A stretch of 64,000 bases of DNA. Origin: Trachythela sp. YZ-2020 (Eukaryota; Cnidaria; Anthozoa; Malacalcyonacea; Clavulariidae). This document shows positions 47,490-60,747 of this stretch, piece after piece. The notes beneath the pieces are model-generated. The model ran no database searches. It saw only the letters and a list, made by a program, of their open reading frames with translations, and was not told the DNA's origin. The stretch lies in assembly GCA_016169945.1 (NCBI GenBank), contig JADLSH010000127.1, positions 64,501 to 128,500 on the forward strand, in the 5' to 3' direction. Position 1 is the stretch's first letter. Each line of letters starts with the position of its first letter. The position numbers were made by a program, and so were the translations under genes.

Positions 47490-47768
47490 ATGGCTAAAGT
47501 TATACTCGTATTGACAATAATATTGGCATGTCTTGTGTTGTGTTTCAATATTGCTGAGTGTTTCGCGCCGCACCGAGGACCCTGCGGAGGCTGGGGATGT
47601 CCTACTAGAAAGAGAGCACATACACACAGTATTGTAGGATCACACAGTATCTGTGGAAGCAATGCACAGTGTCTACGAACTATGAAAAAGCTGATTACAT
47701 CAAGCAAATTCCGACAGTTAAAGAAGTTGGTGAGAAGGAGAAAAGTTATTCGTGGTCGGAGAATTTAA
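47490..47768 (+). CDS. Putative secreted cationic peptide precursor, 92 aa
   Basis: Not assignable to a known family by eye. ATG follows AAATCTCTT. Residues 1-23 form a clear signal peptide (MAKVILVLTIILACLVLCF core), with likely cleavage near residue 24. The remaining about 68 residues contain no Asp or Glu and about 18 Lys/Arg. Cysteines are paired as PCGGWGC and CGSNAQC, and the C-terminal tail is strongly basic (KKLITSSKF, KKLVRRRK, RGRRI). Basic clusters (RKR, RRRK) are possible processing sites. Overall this resembles antimicrobial-type or other cationic host peptides; a peptide-hormone precursor is an alternative. A plausible acceptor 70 bp upstream suggests a 5' UTR intron. It stands alone in a 13-kb gene desert. 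Confidence 0.6.
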   Translation: MAKVILVLTIILACLVLCFNIAECFAPHRGPCGGWGCPTRKRAHTHSIVGSHSICGSNAQCLRTMKKLITSSKFRQLKKLVRRRKVIRGRRI

Positions 47769-50153
47769 AGTGTGCGTCACCGCTCCATATTTGATCACGC
47801 GAGGGAGAAGTCTGAATGGTTATGAATGCTCAACGGTGAAACAACTCTGTCATGGAGAAACAACAAAATAATATTCCCACAAACAATCTGAACTAAACAA
47901 ATAAGACCCTTGGAACACAAACTTTTTTGAGGATAAAAATCCTCCTTAAAGAAACTATAGAACTACACTACAAGTCGTGAGCGAAATGCTCAAGTCTCAT
48001 GGCTCTATAGTCTCAACGTGTCTGGCGAACTGTTGAGAACAATCCATGATGATTAATGACATTTTAAACCCAGCCATAGGAAGAAATCATTACGAAAAAG
48101 CCGACAAAGGAACATGGAAAGAACAAACGGAAGTAGTGTAGTTGGATTAGGAAGAAAATACCTTGGTTCCTGTTTTTTCCTTGCAAAGAAGGATAGAAAG
48201 TAAATGGAAATTGGACAGTGTGTAACAGGACTATAGATACGTTTTCAACTAGATAGTGATTACAATGATTTATCCTGTCTGCAGCTCATTAAATTTTCTA
48301 TTGTGCGGCAAGCATCTGAGACTGAAAATCTTCGCGAGTTGAAAATATCGATTTTACAGATGCCCCGCAACGCCATATGTTTACGGCAGAGGTTTAGCAG
48401 TGAAAACGATGTGATCAAACTACTAAATGTTCTTGTTACCCAAATTGTCAGTTTCAAGAGCATTTCGTGTAACTAACTTGAAATGAAACTTATGTCATAA
48501 TAGCAATTTGACGTTACAAGTATTTAAGTTATTCCCCCGAACTTGACCCACATATAACGTAGGGACCACCCAACTGAATGATAATAGATGTATATATATT
48601 ACTGTATTTAAAATATACTTCATGCATTCGCTATCAATAATAACACAAATTCCTCAATTTCTGTTTCGTGTTTTTGAACGTGTTTTTTGAACCATCTGGG
48701 AGCGTTTAGCCAAGTCTTGACATTATGAAAGTATCATTTGATCAAAGTTCATATTACTCAAAAGGACATTGCTAAGATCTTTTAAATACTCTAAACACTT
48801 AAAAGTGCAATAAAATTCTAGTTTTCCAAGTTTGAGATATTTAAAATGACTCCACTTTGATAAAAGCAGCCTTCATAATGTAAACAGCCTTACCACTATT
48901 TGCCAAGAGTATGTCTTAAATATTTTACGTAGATTTGAGATTTCAGACATTAATGCACCTTTCTTGCAATTCCCGCTTCATTTAGCTAGTTAGAGAGGAC
49001 ATAAATATGAGACTATATTTTTTCTTCTTCTTGCCAAATGTAAACTTAATTTTTTCTCACTTGATAGGCTTAAATTCGGATATCTTGGTCTATCTCGTTG
49101 TTGATCACGATATTTCCATAAGTTTTAATCCTACTTATACTGGGTCAGTTATACTAAGTCGACAGCAGTCCCTGTCCGTCTGAAACTTAGACATAACATT
49201 TAACTAGAATGATACCGAAACATAGGTATGACGTCATAGCTGCGCAGTGTCCTCAAGCTTTGCATAATTGTTAAACAGTAAGTCAAAACCACAAGTGAGT
49301 GCATGACTGGATAGCATGGAGAACAGTGGGATTTTCAAAACAATGAAAAGGCAATGGAACAATCTGATCACTGGATTGTGCCTGCATAGCACTATTGTTA
49401 TGCTAAAACACCATCCATATTTAACAGCAAAGAAAGAAGTCTGAAATTATCGTAGACTTGTTGCCATAACAACATAACATTTATCCTGTGTATAAAGATA
49501 GTACATCGAGGTGATTCTACCCACTTATATGCAAGGTTTGTTTTCCTCAAAACGTTTTTCCCCAGTCAGAAATAGATTTCTCCGTCTAGCTGATTTTATC
49601 AAAAACTCCGAATATATACTTTTATATGCACTTGAGATTGCAGTTGTAAAGTTATAAAAGTTATAAAAATAGTGAAATATAAAAATAACCGTTATTATAT
49701 TGGTCGGTGACTATACGTCAAACTAACGAGATATAGACTTAGTGATATTATCAACTAAAATATATTCATGTACTTTAGGCGAAGCTCTCGTAGTATAATT
49801 ATATCAACTTATAATGACATAACTTATTTTGTTGTGCAGAAAAATTCAAAGACTGATTTCATACCAGCTTGTTAAGCACGCATGGTAAACGAGTAACTTA
49901 CAACAGGAGGCCAAGCAAAAAGTATAAACAAAAATTATAGATGCAGTGAGCCTGTCGTCATGTGTAATTACAGAATTACTGAATTAATCGAATGCTTACA
50001 AAAATACATGCATTTCCACTGCGAAGAGTTAAACTTGGAGTGTAATATACAAATGTATATATATACAATATTTTCTCCTGACTTAATAGACTTCATACAA
50101 ACGTTTCTCCTGAGTTAACAATCTTGAGATTAAACACATCAATACACAAACCT
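47769..50153. other. Intergenic region between the peptide gene and the SLC9C1 3' end
   Basis: 2.4 kb of AT-rich sequence with no recognisable frame. A family E fragment (GGAGAACAGTGGGATTTTC) lies at about 49300-49410. The 3' untranslated regions of both flanking genes presumably extend into it. Confidence 0.55.
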
Positions 50154-53100
50154 CTACTTCTCTGACACGTCAGTGAGATTTGAAGAATCACTTTCTGGTC
50201 CCAGAGAGACAGACAGAGGCATTCCTTTGTATTTGTTAGGTAGAGGTTCCAAAGCACGGTTTACTGGAGGGGCTTTTCCACGGAATTTCACTTCTGTTGC
50301 ACTCACTGTACTCTTGTCTGCACTGGTTGCTGTCTTTATCTCAATGCCTGGAATTTAGAAAAATAATAATTATGGAATAGAACCCTTCCCCGCGGCTGCA
50401 CTTGATAAGAATTCCAGTTTGACTCTACCAAACACCACCGGTAATCTCCGGGTACTCTGGCTTCCTCCTGCAGTAACAATATTACTGGACCTCTAGGGAG
50501 AACAGTTTATAACTGATAGTGGTATCCAATATAAATAAAGCTAGTTTAGTTTAGGTTTCTTGCTGTAGTAATACTGGACCAAAAAGGGATGACTCTTACT
50601 GGACCTCTAGGGAGAACAGTTTAGAACTGATAGAGCTATCCAGTATAGATAACGTTTGTTCTTCAACCCTAAAATGCAAAAAACAGTTAAAAACAAACTC
50701 ACCGGCGAGATCTTCTTCAGTAATGCTCTGCAGTCGGGTGGTTCCCGGGTTTGAATCTGACTCGACACCTTGAATTTCCAATATCCTTGGCGAAGTACCA
50801 TCTGTATGGTGAACTAGTAACCTCTCATTACTGTTGGGCAGTATGCATGGTCCTTCATAAGTGTCCCTGTTTGAAACACACGTTACTTTACCATGTATCA
50901 GAACCAACTCTACGGCATCAGGGGATGGTTTGAATATCGTCTGAACCTGACCAACATTGGGAAGATCTACCATGGTTGACTTTTCACAGAATAGTCTGAT
51001 CTTTTCTTTAGTCCATTCGTTGTACGAGGGGTGACTCATGAGAAGTGGTACTGCTATACGAATACTACATACACGCCAGATACTTTCAGTTAGTGTTGGG
51101 TAGAGTTGGAGCGCTTTTTCCATCTTATCAACAGTGAGGAAATATACCTAGGAGAAATAGAATGCGATGTTAATACTTGTATACTTTACCATACTGAGTG
51201 AATCATACTGCACCATACCATACCATACCATACCATACCATACCATACCATACCATACCATACACCGTACACCGTACCATACCATATAATACAATACCAC
51301 AGTACACCATACCATACCACAGCGCACCATACCATACTTAGCCGCACCACCCGCCATACCACACCATATACCTTACCACACCACACCATACCTGAACAGT
51401 AGTCTCACAAATGACAGAAGCATTCCTGGCCGAACCAGTCAGCAATCCCATTTCTCCAATAATATTCCCAGCACAAAGATAGTCCGTTTGAACATTCATT
51501 TCTCCCAAAGACAGTCGAGCCTCTTCGGGTTCTTTAAGTGGAATTGACACACCAATCATCTGAAAATATCCAAAAAACATACCTAAGTAATTATGTTCGG
51601 AAAATATTTTTATCTTGAGTTTTTTGCTGATACAAATTTTCTGAGCCCTAGAACGTTCTACAGTGATAAAGAGTGATAAACGTGGCGGTCCAGTGTATAG
51701 GTAGTATTCTACAATAAGCTGTCGTGGTTTGTGTCTGAACTACCTGAGAAAGATATCTCAAACGTGGTGGTCCAGTGTAGGTAGTATTCTACAATAAGCT
51801 GTCGTGGTTTGTGTCTGAACTAACTGAAAGAGATATCTCAAACGTGGTGGTCCAGTGTAGGTAGTATTCTACAATAAGCTGTCGTGGTTTGTGTCTGAAC
51901 TAACTGAAAGAGATATCTCAAACGTGGTGGTCCAGTGTAGGTAGTATTCTACAATAAGCTGTCGTGGTTTGTGTCTGAACTAACTGAAAGAGATATCTCA
52001 AACGTGGCGGTCCAGTGTAGGTAGTATTCTACAATAAGCTGTCGTGGTTTGTGTCTGAACTACCTGAAAAAGATATCTCAAACGTGGCGGTCCAGTGTAG
52101 GTAGTATTCTACAATAAGCTGTCGTGGTTTGTGTCTGAACTAACTGAAAGAGATATCTCAAACGTGGTGGTCCAGTGTAGGTAGTATTCTACAATAAGCT
52201 GTCGTGGTTTGTGTCTGAACTAACTGAAAGAGATATCTCAAACGTGGCGGTCCAGTGTAGGTAGTATTCTACAATAAGCTGTCGTGGTTTGTGTCTGAAC
52301 TAACTGAAAGAGATATCTCAAACGTGGTGGTCAGTGTAGGTAGTATTCTACAATAAGCTGTCGTGGTTTGTGTCTGAACTAACTGAAAGAGATATCTCAA
52401 ACGTGGCGGTCCAGTGTAGGTAGTATTCTACAATAAGCTGCCGTGGTTTGTGTCTGAACTACCTGAAAGAGATATCTCAAACGTGGTGGTCCAGTGTAGG
52501 TAGTATTCTACAATAAGCTGTCGTGGTTTGTGTCTGAACTAACTGAAAGAGATATCTCAAACGTGGTGGTCCAGTGTAGGTAGTATTCTACAATAAGCTG
52601 CCGTGGTTTGTGTCTGAACTAACTGAAAGAGATATCTCAAACGTGGTGGTCCAGTGTAGGTAGTATTCTACAATAAGCTGTCGTGGTTTGTGTCTGAACT
52701 ACCTGAAAGAGATATCTCAAACGTGGTGGTCCAGTGTAGGTAGTATTCTACAATAAGCTGTCGTGGTTTGTGTCTGAACTACCTGAAAGAGATATCTCAA
52801 ACGTGGTGGTCCAGTGTAGGTAGTATTCCACAATAAGCTGCCGTGGTTTGTGTCTGAACTAACTGAAAGAGATATCTCAAACGTGGTGGTCCAGTGTAGG
52901 TAGTATTCTACAATAAGCTGCCGTGGTTTGTGTCTGAACTAACTGAAAGAGATATCTCAAACGTGGTGGTCAGTGTAGGTAGTATTCTACAATAAGCTGC
53001 CGTGGTTTGTGTCTGAACTAACTGAAAGAGATATCTCAAACGTGGTGGTCCAGTGTAGGTAGTATTCTACAATAAGCTGCCGTGGTTTGTGTCTGAACTA

Positions 53101-56100
53101 ACTGAAAGAGATATCTCAAACGTGGTGGTCCAGTGTAGGTAGTATTCTACAATAAGCTGCCGTGGTTTGTGTCTGAACTAACTGAAAGAGATATCTCAAA
53201 CGTGGTGGTCCAGTGTGCTGCCGTGGTTTGTGTCTGAACTAACTGAAAAAGATACCTCAAACGTGGTGGTCCAGTGTAGGTAGTATTCTACAATAAACTG
53301 TCGCGGTTTGTGTCTGAACTACCTGAAAAATATATCTCAAACGTGGAGGTCCAGTGTAGGTAGTATTCTACAATAAGCTGCCGTGGTTTGTGTCTGAACT
53401 AACTGAAAGAGATATCTCAAACGTGGTGGTCCAGTGTAGGTAGTATTCTACAATAAGCTGCCGTGGTTTGTGTCTGAACTACCTGAAAGAGATATCTCAA
53501 ACGTGGTGGTCCAGTGTAGGTAGTATTCTACAATAAGCTGTCGTGGTTTGTGTCTGAACTAACTGAAAGAGATATCTCAAACGTGGTGGTCAGTGTAGGT
53601 AGTATTCTACAATAAGCTGTCGTGGTTTGTGTCTGAACTACCTGAAAGAGATATCTCAAACGTGGTGGTCCAGTGTAGGTAGTATTCTACAATAAGCTGT
53701 CGTGGTTTGTGTCTGAACTAACTGAAAGAGATATCTCAAACGTGGTGGTCCAGTGTAGGTAGTATTCTACAATAAGCTGCCGTGGTTTGTGTCTGAACTA
53801 ACTGAAAGAGATATCTCAAACGTGGTGGTCCAGTGTAGGTAGTATTCTACAATAACCTGCCGTTGTTTGTGTCTGAACTAACTGAAAGAGATATCTCAAA
53901 CGTGGCGGTCCAGTGTAGGTAGTATTCTACAATAAGCTGTCGTGGTTTGTGTCTGAACTACCTGAAAAAGATATCTCAAACGTGGTGGTCCAGTGTAGGT
54001 AGTATTCTACAATAAGCTGCCGTTGTTTGTGTCTGAACTACTAGTCCAACATTGTTGGACGCAACATATTGGCGCTGTTTAAACGTTATGTTTGATTGAT
54101 ATTGAAAGATATTGGATCAGGTTTGACTTTATTCAAAAGTTTCATCCAACATTGTTCAACATTGTTGGATCGACAATATTGGATCGACAATATTAGATCG
54201 ACAACATTGGACCGCGTTATTAGACTGGCCTTTATGAAGGTCAACTTAAAGCTTTTGAGTTTTGCATGTATGTTGAATGGTTCACAGGGGTTGTTTTCTA
54301 AGTGGCCACTTGTATACTGCACATGAATACATATTTTAAGGTTAAATTATCAAGGGTAGCTTTGAATGAATTAACTGGTTATTGGCACCACTTGACTTAC
54401 AAGTGGTCGTCTTGTATCTCAGAACTCTAACTGGTCACTTACAGACTATATATGTACATATATATTTACATGCTTCGTGTAGATATTCTCAAGTACTGAT
54501 ACCCAGACCGGAGACTACTTCAGAATGTCGAGATTCAATGATTATACTGAATCACTAGTTATGATTAAGTGTTGTCTACATCAGGTCATCATGACAACAT
54601 TTATAAATAACTGCTGCTCTCACATCTAAACAATGCACTAAACGTTTATGTTAGTTAGGAGTTAGGTTTTAACTGAAGTTGCTAGTTGTTTCTGACGCCC
54701 ACATAAGATGTATATCAGAAGTTGTCGATATGGTGTAAAGTGTTTTTACAAATGTACATATATATACATGCAAGTGTAACATACTCGGTCCAGAGACACA
54801 GGAAACGTCAAAGCGTTAATCAGAAAGCTTTGGTGGCAGTTGAAGTCCCCCCCCTCTCCCCGGAGGACTTTTCAGTTAGTGGAGGTCCTGTGACGGAACA
54901 GTCAGTAATATTTTAATGTTTAGCGTACCTATTTATATCTATAAAGTGTCCGCGTAAATGTTACTCCAAGTAATAAATCGTTCTGCTTCGTTAGTTTCTA
55001 CACAGTAACTAGATACATACCTTCACCAGTCCACTAATAATGAGATACATTCCGTCAGTTTTGTCTCCTTGGCGTACTATAGTATCTCCACTATCAAATA
55101 TCCTCTCCTCAGCCAGACTTGCAATATAATCAATAATTTCTTCATCCATGTCTTCCAACCAGACTGTACTGCGCAGTAACTCTTCGGGCGAAGGTGGATG
55201 GATGTAAGATGGTGCACTCAGCTGACGTTTCATTTTTACCTCAACAAGCTAAAGAGAAATGGACACTTGGTCAAATATACTGAAAATGGAATGGGCTCTT
55301 CACATAACACTTAGCATAACAATAGTACCAGTCACGATTCAGTGATCAGAATGTTTAATTGTCTTTTCATTGTTTTGAAAATCCCACTGTTCTCCATGTC
55401 ATCCAGTCACGATTCAGTGATCTGAATGTTCCATTGTCTTTTCATTGTTTTGAAAATCCCACTGTTCTCCATGCCATCCAGTCACGATTCAGTGATCAGA
55501 ATGTTTAATTGTCTTTTCATTGTTTTGAAAATCCCACTGTTCTCCATGTCATCCAGTCACGATTTGTTTTGACACATTTGTGACGTCATGTATTAACTTC
55601 CGAAACTCATTAATAATTCATGAGCAAAACAGAAAGAGAATCAGCAGCGTATCATTTTTCTGGATACCATGTAATAAATGGCAATAAAATAAGTCAAATT
55701 ACGCATTGAATGTCTCCTTAAACACTGGGTTTCTATTAAGCTCCCCAGCCTTCTCTATTCCGCTTAAAGGATGATTTACGGTATTACCTTCTCCAATTTC
55801 TTGGCCTCGGTTTCGTCCAGTAGACCTCCCCCTCGGAGATTGTGAACTGTGTCCATAGCTGTGTTTAGAACAGAGCGGATTGACTGGCGAGTTTTGACTG
55901 AGATTGCAATACCAGGGTACTCTCTTTGGAGGAGACCTACAGAGAAAATATAGAATTACATCATGATTATAAATTAACGTGTGTCACGGTGTAGTTTGAA
56001 TAGCTGGAGCATAAGCTGCCGTGTCTGAACTACCTGACTTATTGTTGGCAGTTCATGCCTTTATGAGTTTTAGTAACGACTCTTACCCAGGCTTTTGACG

Positions 56101-59100
56101 ACATCAAGCCGACTCCTTTCCGATCTTGCCTTCAAGTCACGTGCAACTCTCTTATCAGCGACCATGTCATGAATATTTTTCGAGACTTCTTCTTCTCCAA
56201 CAATAAAACCTTTACCAACATCATAACCAAAACTTAACTGACGGTGGATCACATTATTTATCATGTCGATAATCTTTGGCATCATTGTCTAAAATACGAG
56301 AAATTTAGAATCAATTTCCATATTAACAAAAATACAACTCTAAACCTTACCCTAATCCCAAATCTAACCATAATCCTAACCGTAACACTAAGTCGCTAAT
56401 CCTGCCCATTCATTCCGGTCTTTATGTGTACCAACGGTGAGTAAGTTCTTCTGTAAAGTAAACTTCCTCTTTACACTACCGTATTTATTACAGGAAAAGT
56501 CCTGGACAACTGAGTAAAGTTTTCTGAGAAAATACTTTCCTACCTTAAGTAATCTGAGTAGACGTCCCATTCTGAGAATTCTAAAAACTCTCGCAACTCT
56601 GAGAATTGCTGGTGAGAAACTTCCAGTTGCCCCTTTTGTAGCAAGATCAATGACGATATCAATCAGGGAAAAAAACACAATCAGAAGATCCAATAAATTC
56701 CAATAATCAGTGAAGTAATATCGACCAAAAGCCACAATCTATAACGTGAATAAAGTAATTAACTTGGTTCTTGAGCAAATAAATTAACAACTTTCTGAGA
56801 GTGTTTTTTGTCTTTTTCAGGTAGTTCAGTGTAAAATATTGCCTACACTTGAAGCCTACTTTTGAGAAATCATTCTGTAAAGTGATCTGATGTAAATGAA
56901 ATTGAATGCAGCGAAGTCCCTTCTGTGTTTTCTTCCAGTTGACTTGGCTGAACTAAATTGGCGGAACTAATTGAAACCTGTCAAAACGCCTGGGGTTAGG
57001 ATTGGGGGATAAGAGTACGGTTTGGGTTACGGATGAGTCTACCTCTGTAGACTACCTCCAGTGGTGTAGAAGGGGCTTCTTTTTTTGCTTATCATGGGAT
57101 TGGGGTTACTTATGACGTCATCCATTCCCGAATATTTTCACCCTTGGTAACATTCTCGTCTAGAGCGCCCCGCTAGTTATGAATTTAGTTCTACAGCACT
57201 GACAACCTTCGACTTATAATCTTTAGATGCAAACGAGAGTGCAGTTTACTATAGTAATGCTTTATACCTTAATAACTGCTTCAGAGACGTAGATAGTACA
57301 AAAGATGTAGTTAAGAACTCGCAGCACAATGAAGTAAGATACATCTTCATCGACACTCAACTCCAATGAAATAGGGATCATATTCACGATAATCAGAATA
57401 TTCACTGTTGTGTCAAACCAGAAGTTCGTAGCTATATAATACAGATGACGGCGTATAGGGTGGTCTGGCAGAGGGATGATTTCTGTAGGGTCGATCTTTT
57501 TCAAACTTTCGATTTTATCTTTCTGTAAAATGGAGAATAAAATTGCGCTATTCAGGTTCAAATGCTATTAGTGAATAACTTGTATAAACACAGTTTCACA
57601 CTAGCTACAAAATGGAATTGTTGAGGTAAAACAAGAGTATATAGAAACACTTCCAAACTCGCTACAGAATAGATAATGGCAAAATGCCCTGTTGATGTTC
57701 AACGTTTAAACTCTATTAATGGGGTTTCAGTAAACATGGCATTATTTTCATTAAGTAGATGCTGGTCAACTTCAGTAATGTTGACTTATTTGACCACCAT
57801 CTGCTGCACGATAGTGCTTAGGTAAACCCACCATTATGACTGCATAGAAGCTTGTTCAAGTCACTTGATTAGTGTGTATCTTTAATGTATTTTATGATAA
57901 AATACACAGACAAAAATTAGCCTTACCAGTTTTTGTAAGAAAGGTGGAACTTCCCAGTGAACGTTTAAATCACTCAGCTCAATACATCTTAAGAAAAATG
58001 TATTAAAACATGTATTTTAAACAAGACAGAAATAATTGAAGGTGTCATTGAAAGGAACAATGTTTAGCCTAATTTCCATTAAGTCACAGAAGTATGCCAA
58101 GTCATGATCACCTATATGAAGGATCTATCTTATCTTTTGTGTGCTGTATGTAAATCAGTCTTTACTGACTGCAGAGGTATATCGACATTCTATTACATCG
58201 GTCACCTTGATGTGTTCACGACGACTAAATGGTCATAGGTCATAACTAACCTGTCTTTCGTATCCATAGCTGTGTCAGCGGTTGCCATGAGTGCTTGAAC
58301 AGCGTCACGTGACAACATACCATGTTCAAATTGTTTCCAATAACTCACTTTCTGTGCCTTAATCATTCTCAGTCTTCCCTCCTCGGTCATTTCCGCGAAC
58401 TCTTTAGGCGAGGGTTGATTTGGAACGCTCGAAGAGCAGCATGGGCATGTACTGTGACGTATCACGACCAATTGTTGTTCTCCTTCGTGTTTCTAATGGT
58501 TACGAATGTTACAAATTGTTAAATTTAAACTAAACATTCCATTAAAACTTTGGCCGTTTAATACAAGTCCATTATGTATGTGTCTTTCACCTCTGTGATC
58601 GGGGGTTCCATTCCTGCAATATCAGTTGTCTGATTATAATTTCACCTCAGTCACATGTGAGGAGAGTACTTCCAGTTTGACTTTAACACTGGACCAATAA
58701 GGGATGGCACTTACTGGACCTCTAGGGAGAACAGTTAAGATCTGATTTCAGCACGTAAATTCATATATAAATATACTACAAAAATCCTACCTCATAAACG
58801 TCATCGACCATATAAGGGTTGTGTATTTCACAAACATTCTCAGCTAAAGCCCAGTGAGCATCAGCAAGGAAACGATCAGTTCTCAACATTTTGAAAGTAC
58901 GCGCTGTCGTATCTTGTAAACGTTTCACGGCGTTGGCCATTGATATTTTCTTTGAGTCCGAGATTTCACTCATACCCAAGATCTCGAGTAGTTTCTTGAT
59001 GGTTGTCGCGTTCAAGAATAACGTGAAGATTACGATTCCTGCTGTATGAATTAGCACCTAGGATAGAAAAGATTGTGTCTTTCTTTTACTTGTCATTCGC

Positions 59101-60713
59101 AATTTTTAGTTTTCATTCAATTATTGTCATTCAAATTTTAGAACTTTCCACATTGGCGGGTTTCACTAAACACTATTGTGCAGAAAATGGTGGTCAACCT
59201 GCAGTTATCACAGTTAGATAAATACTGTTAATTATTTTCATTATAATTATGTAGTAATCATGTATTTGGCAGCCAAGAAATACAATTGAAAGATGTAGTT
59301 AAATTCGCTTTCTCTTTCGCCTCGCAACCCTCACTGCATGAAATCCTAAACAAGGGTATGAGGCCTAATAAAGTGATTTTCTACATGTTAACATACTTCC
59401 CTACCTTACTTCCAACCGACTCGTAATCCAAGGCGACCTGCAAAGCTAAAGCCAAGCCAACAGCACCACGCAAACCTCCCCAACATAAAATAACGGCATT
59501 TTGCCAAGTCAAACCATAGCCAATACGAGCCAAGACTGGACCAGCCATCAATAAAACTGTAGCTCTGAGAATGATAAAGTACTATACGGAGTAGTCATTT
59601 AGTTTTTGACAAAAACAAACTAAAGTTGATGATGAATTAAGTCATATTAAGTCTATATGCACAATAGTTATTTGGTGGCACAATAGTTAGTGCATATACC
59701 TTTCACTTCTATGACGACCGGGGCTCGATTCCAGCAGTATCCAATAATTAGGGAGATTAAGATTCACGTTCATACGTCAAATGACAAACGCCAGGCAAAG
59801 AAAAATTTTATGTTATAAGGCAATAAAGAGAAAATGAACTTCCTATTTTAAAACTGTGATGAAAGATGATTCTTTTGAGATAAGAAAGAAAATATGAAGC
59901 GAAGAAGTTAAACGAAAATTCTGGGAAGAAAATTTGACTCTGCCGTTTGCCGTTGCTGTCAAACGTGAATCTTAACGTTCTTATTGTCTGATTATCACTT
60001 CGGATCAGTCGCATGTGAGAAGAGTGCTTCCAGTTGAACTCTTCTACCAAAGACGTATTCTCTAGCTACTTGGGTTTCCTTCTGTTGTAACACTCCAGCA
60101 GTGAGGGATGATCCTTGATGGTACCATCTGTAACATGTGATTTACTAAAGAGAATATGTACCTTATAACACAGATGCCTAGGTAATCAACAATGATAAGA
60201 AAGCCATCTCTCAAATCGATTTCACTCAAGGCTTTCTCCGTGATAACAACACCAACCATTATAAAGATTAGAGTGTTGGCTAAGTATGCAAGCATTTCCC
60301 AAAACCTAACAAAAAAAGTACATCGAAGAACAGCCATTATTATATTACAGAATTATCTTCACATGTTCTTACACTTGGAGAACAACGAAAAACTCATGCA
60401 TTGTCTACAGTGGGTTTTGAACTAGTATCCTGGGGGTTCTAGACATCTACCTAGTCAGCTATAGAAATTGAAATAAATATAATTTGATCCAAATTATCGT
60501 TGTACACCGCAGCGTCAAAATTTAGAAGTAAAATAAAGTAAAACTAGAGGGCATTCAGAGACTGCATACCTCCGCCCGCTACTCGTTCTCGTTGTAAGAG
60601 CAACCTCCCAGCCTCCCTTTAATCTTATTCTCCTTGGTGGATGGCCGATGGAAAAAAAAAATTATTATGAATATATATGTTATATTTTTGAGTTATCAGT
60701 GCACACACACACA

Positions 60714-60747
<34 letters not shown>

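Noticed and set aside
51148..51389. Frames rich in MVWYG repeats
   Set aside because: Product of the CCATA microsatellite in an SLC9C1 intron.
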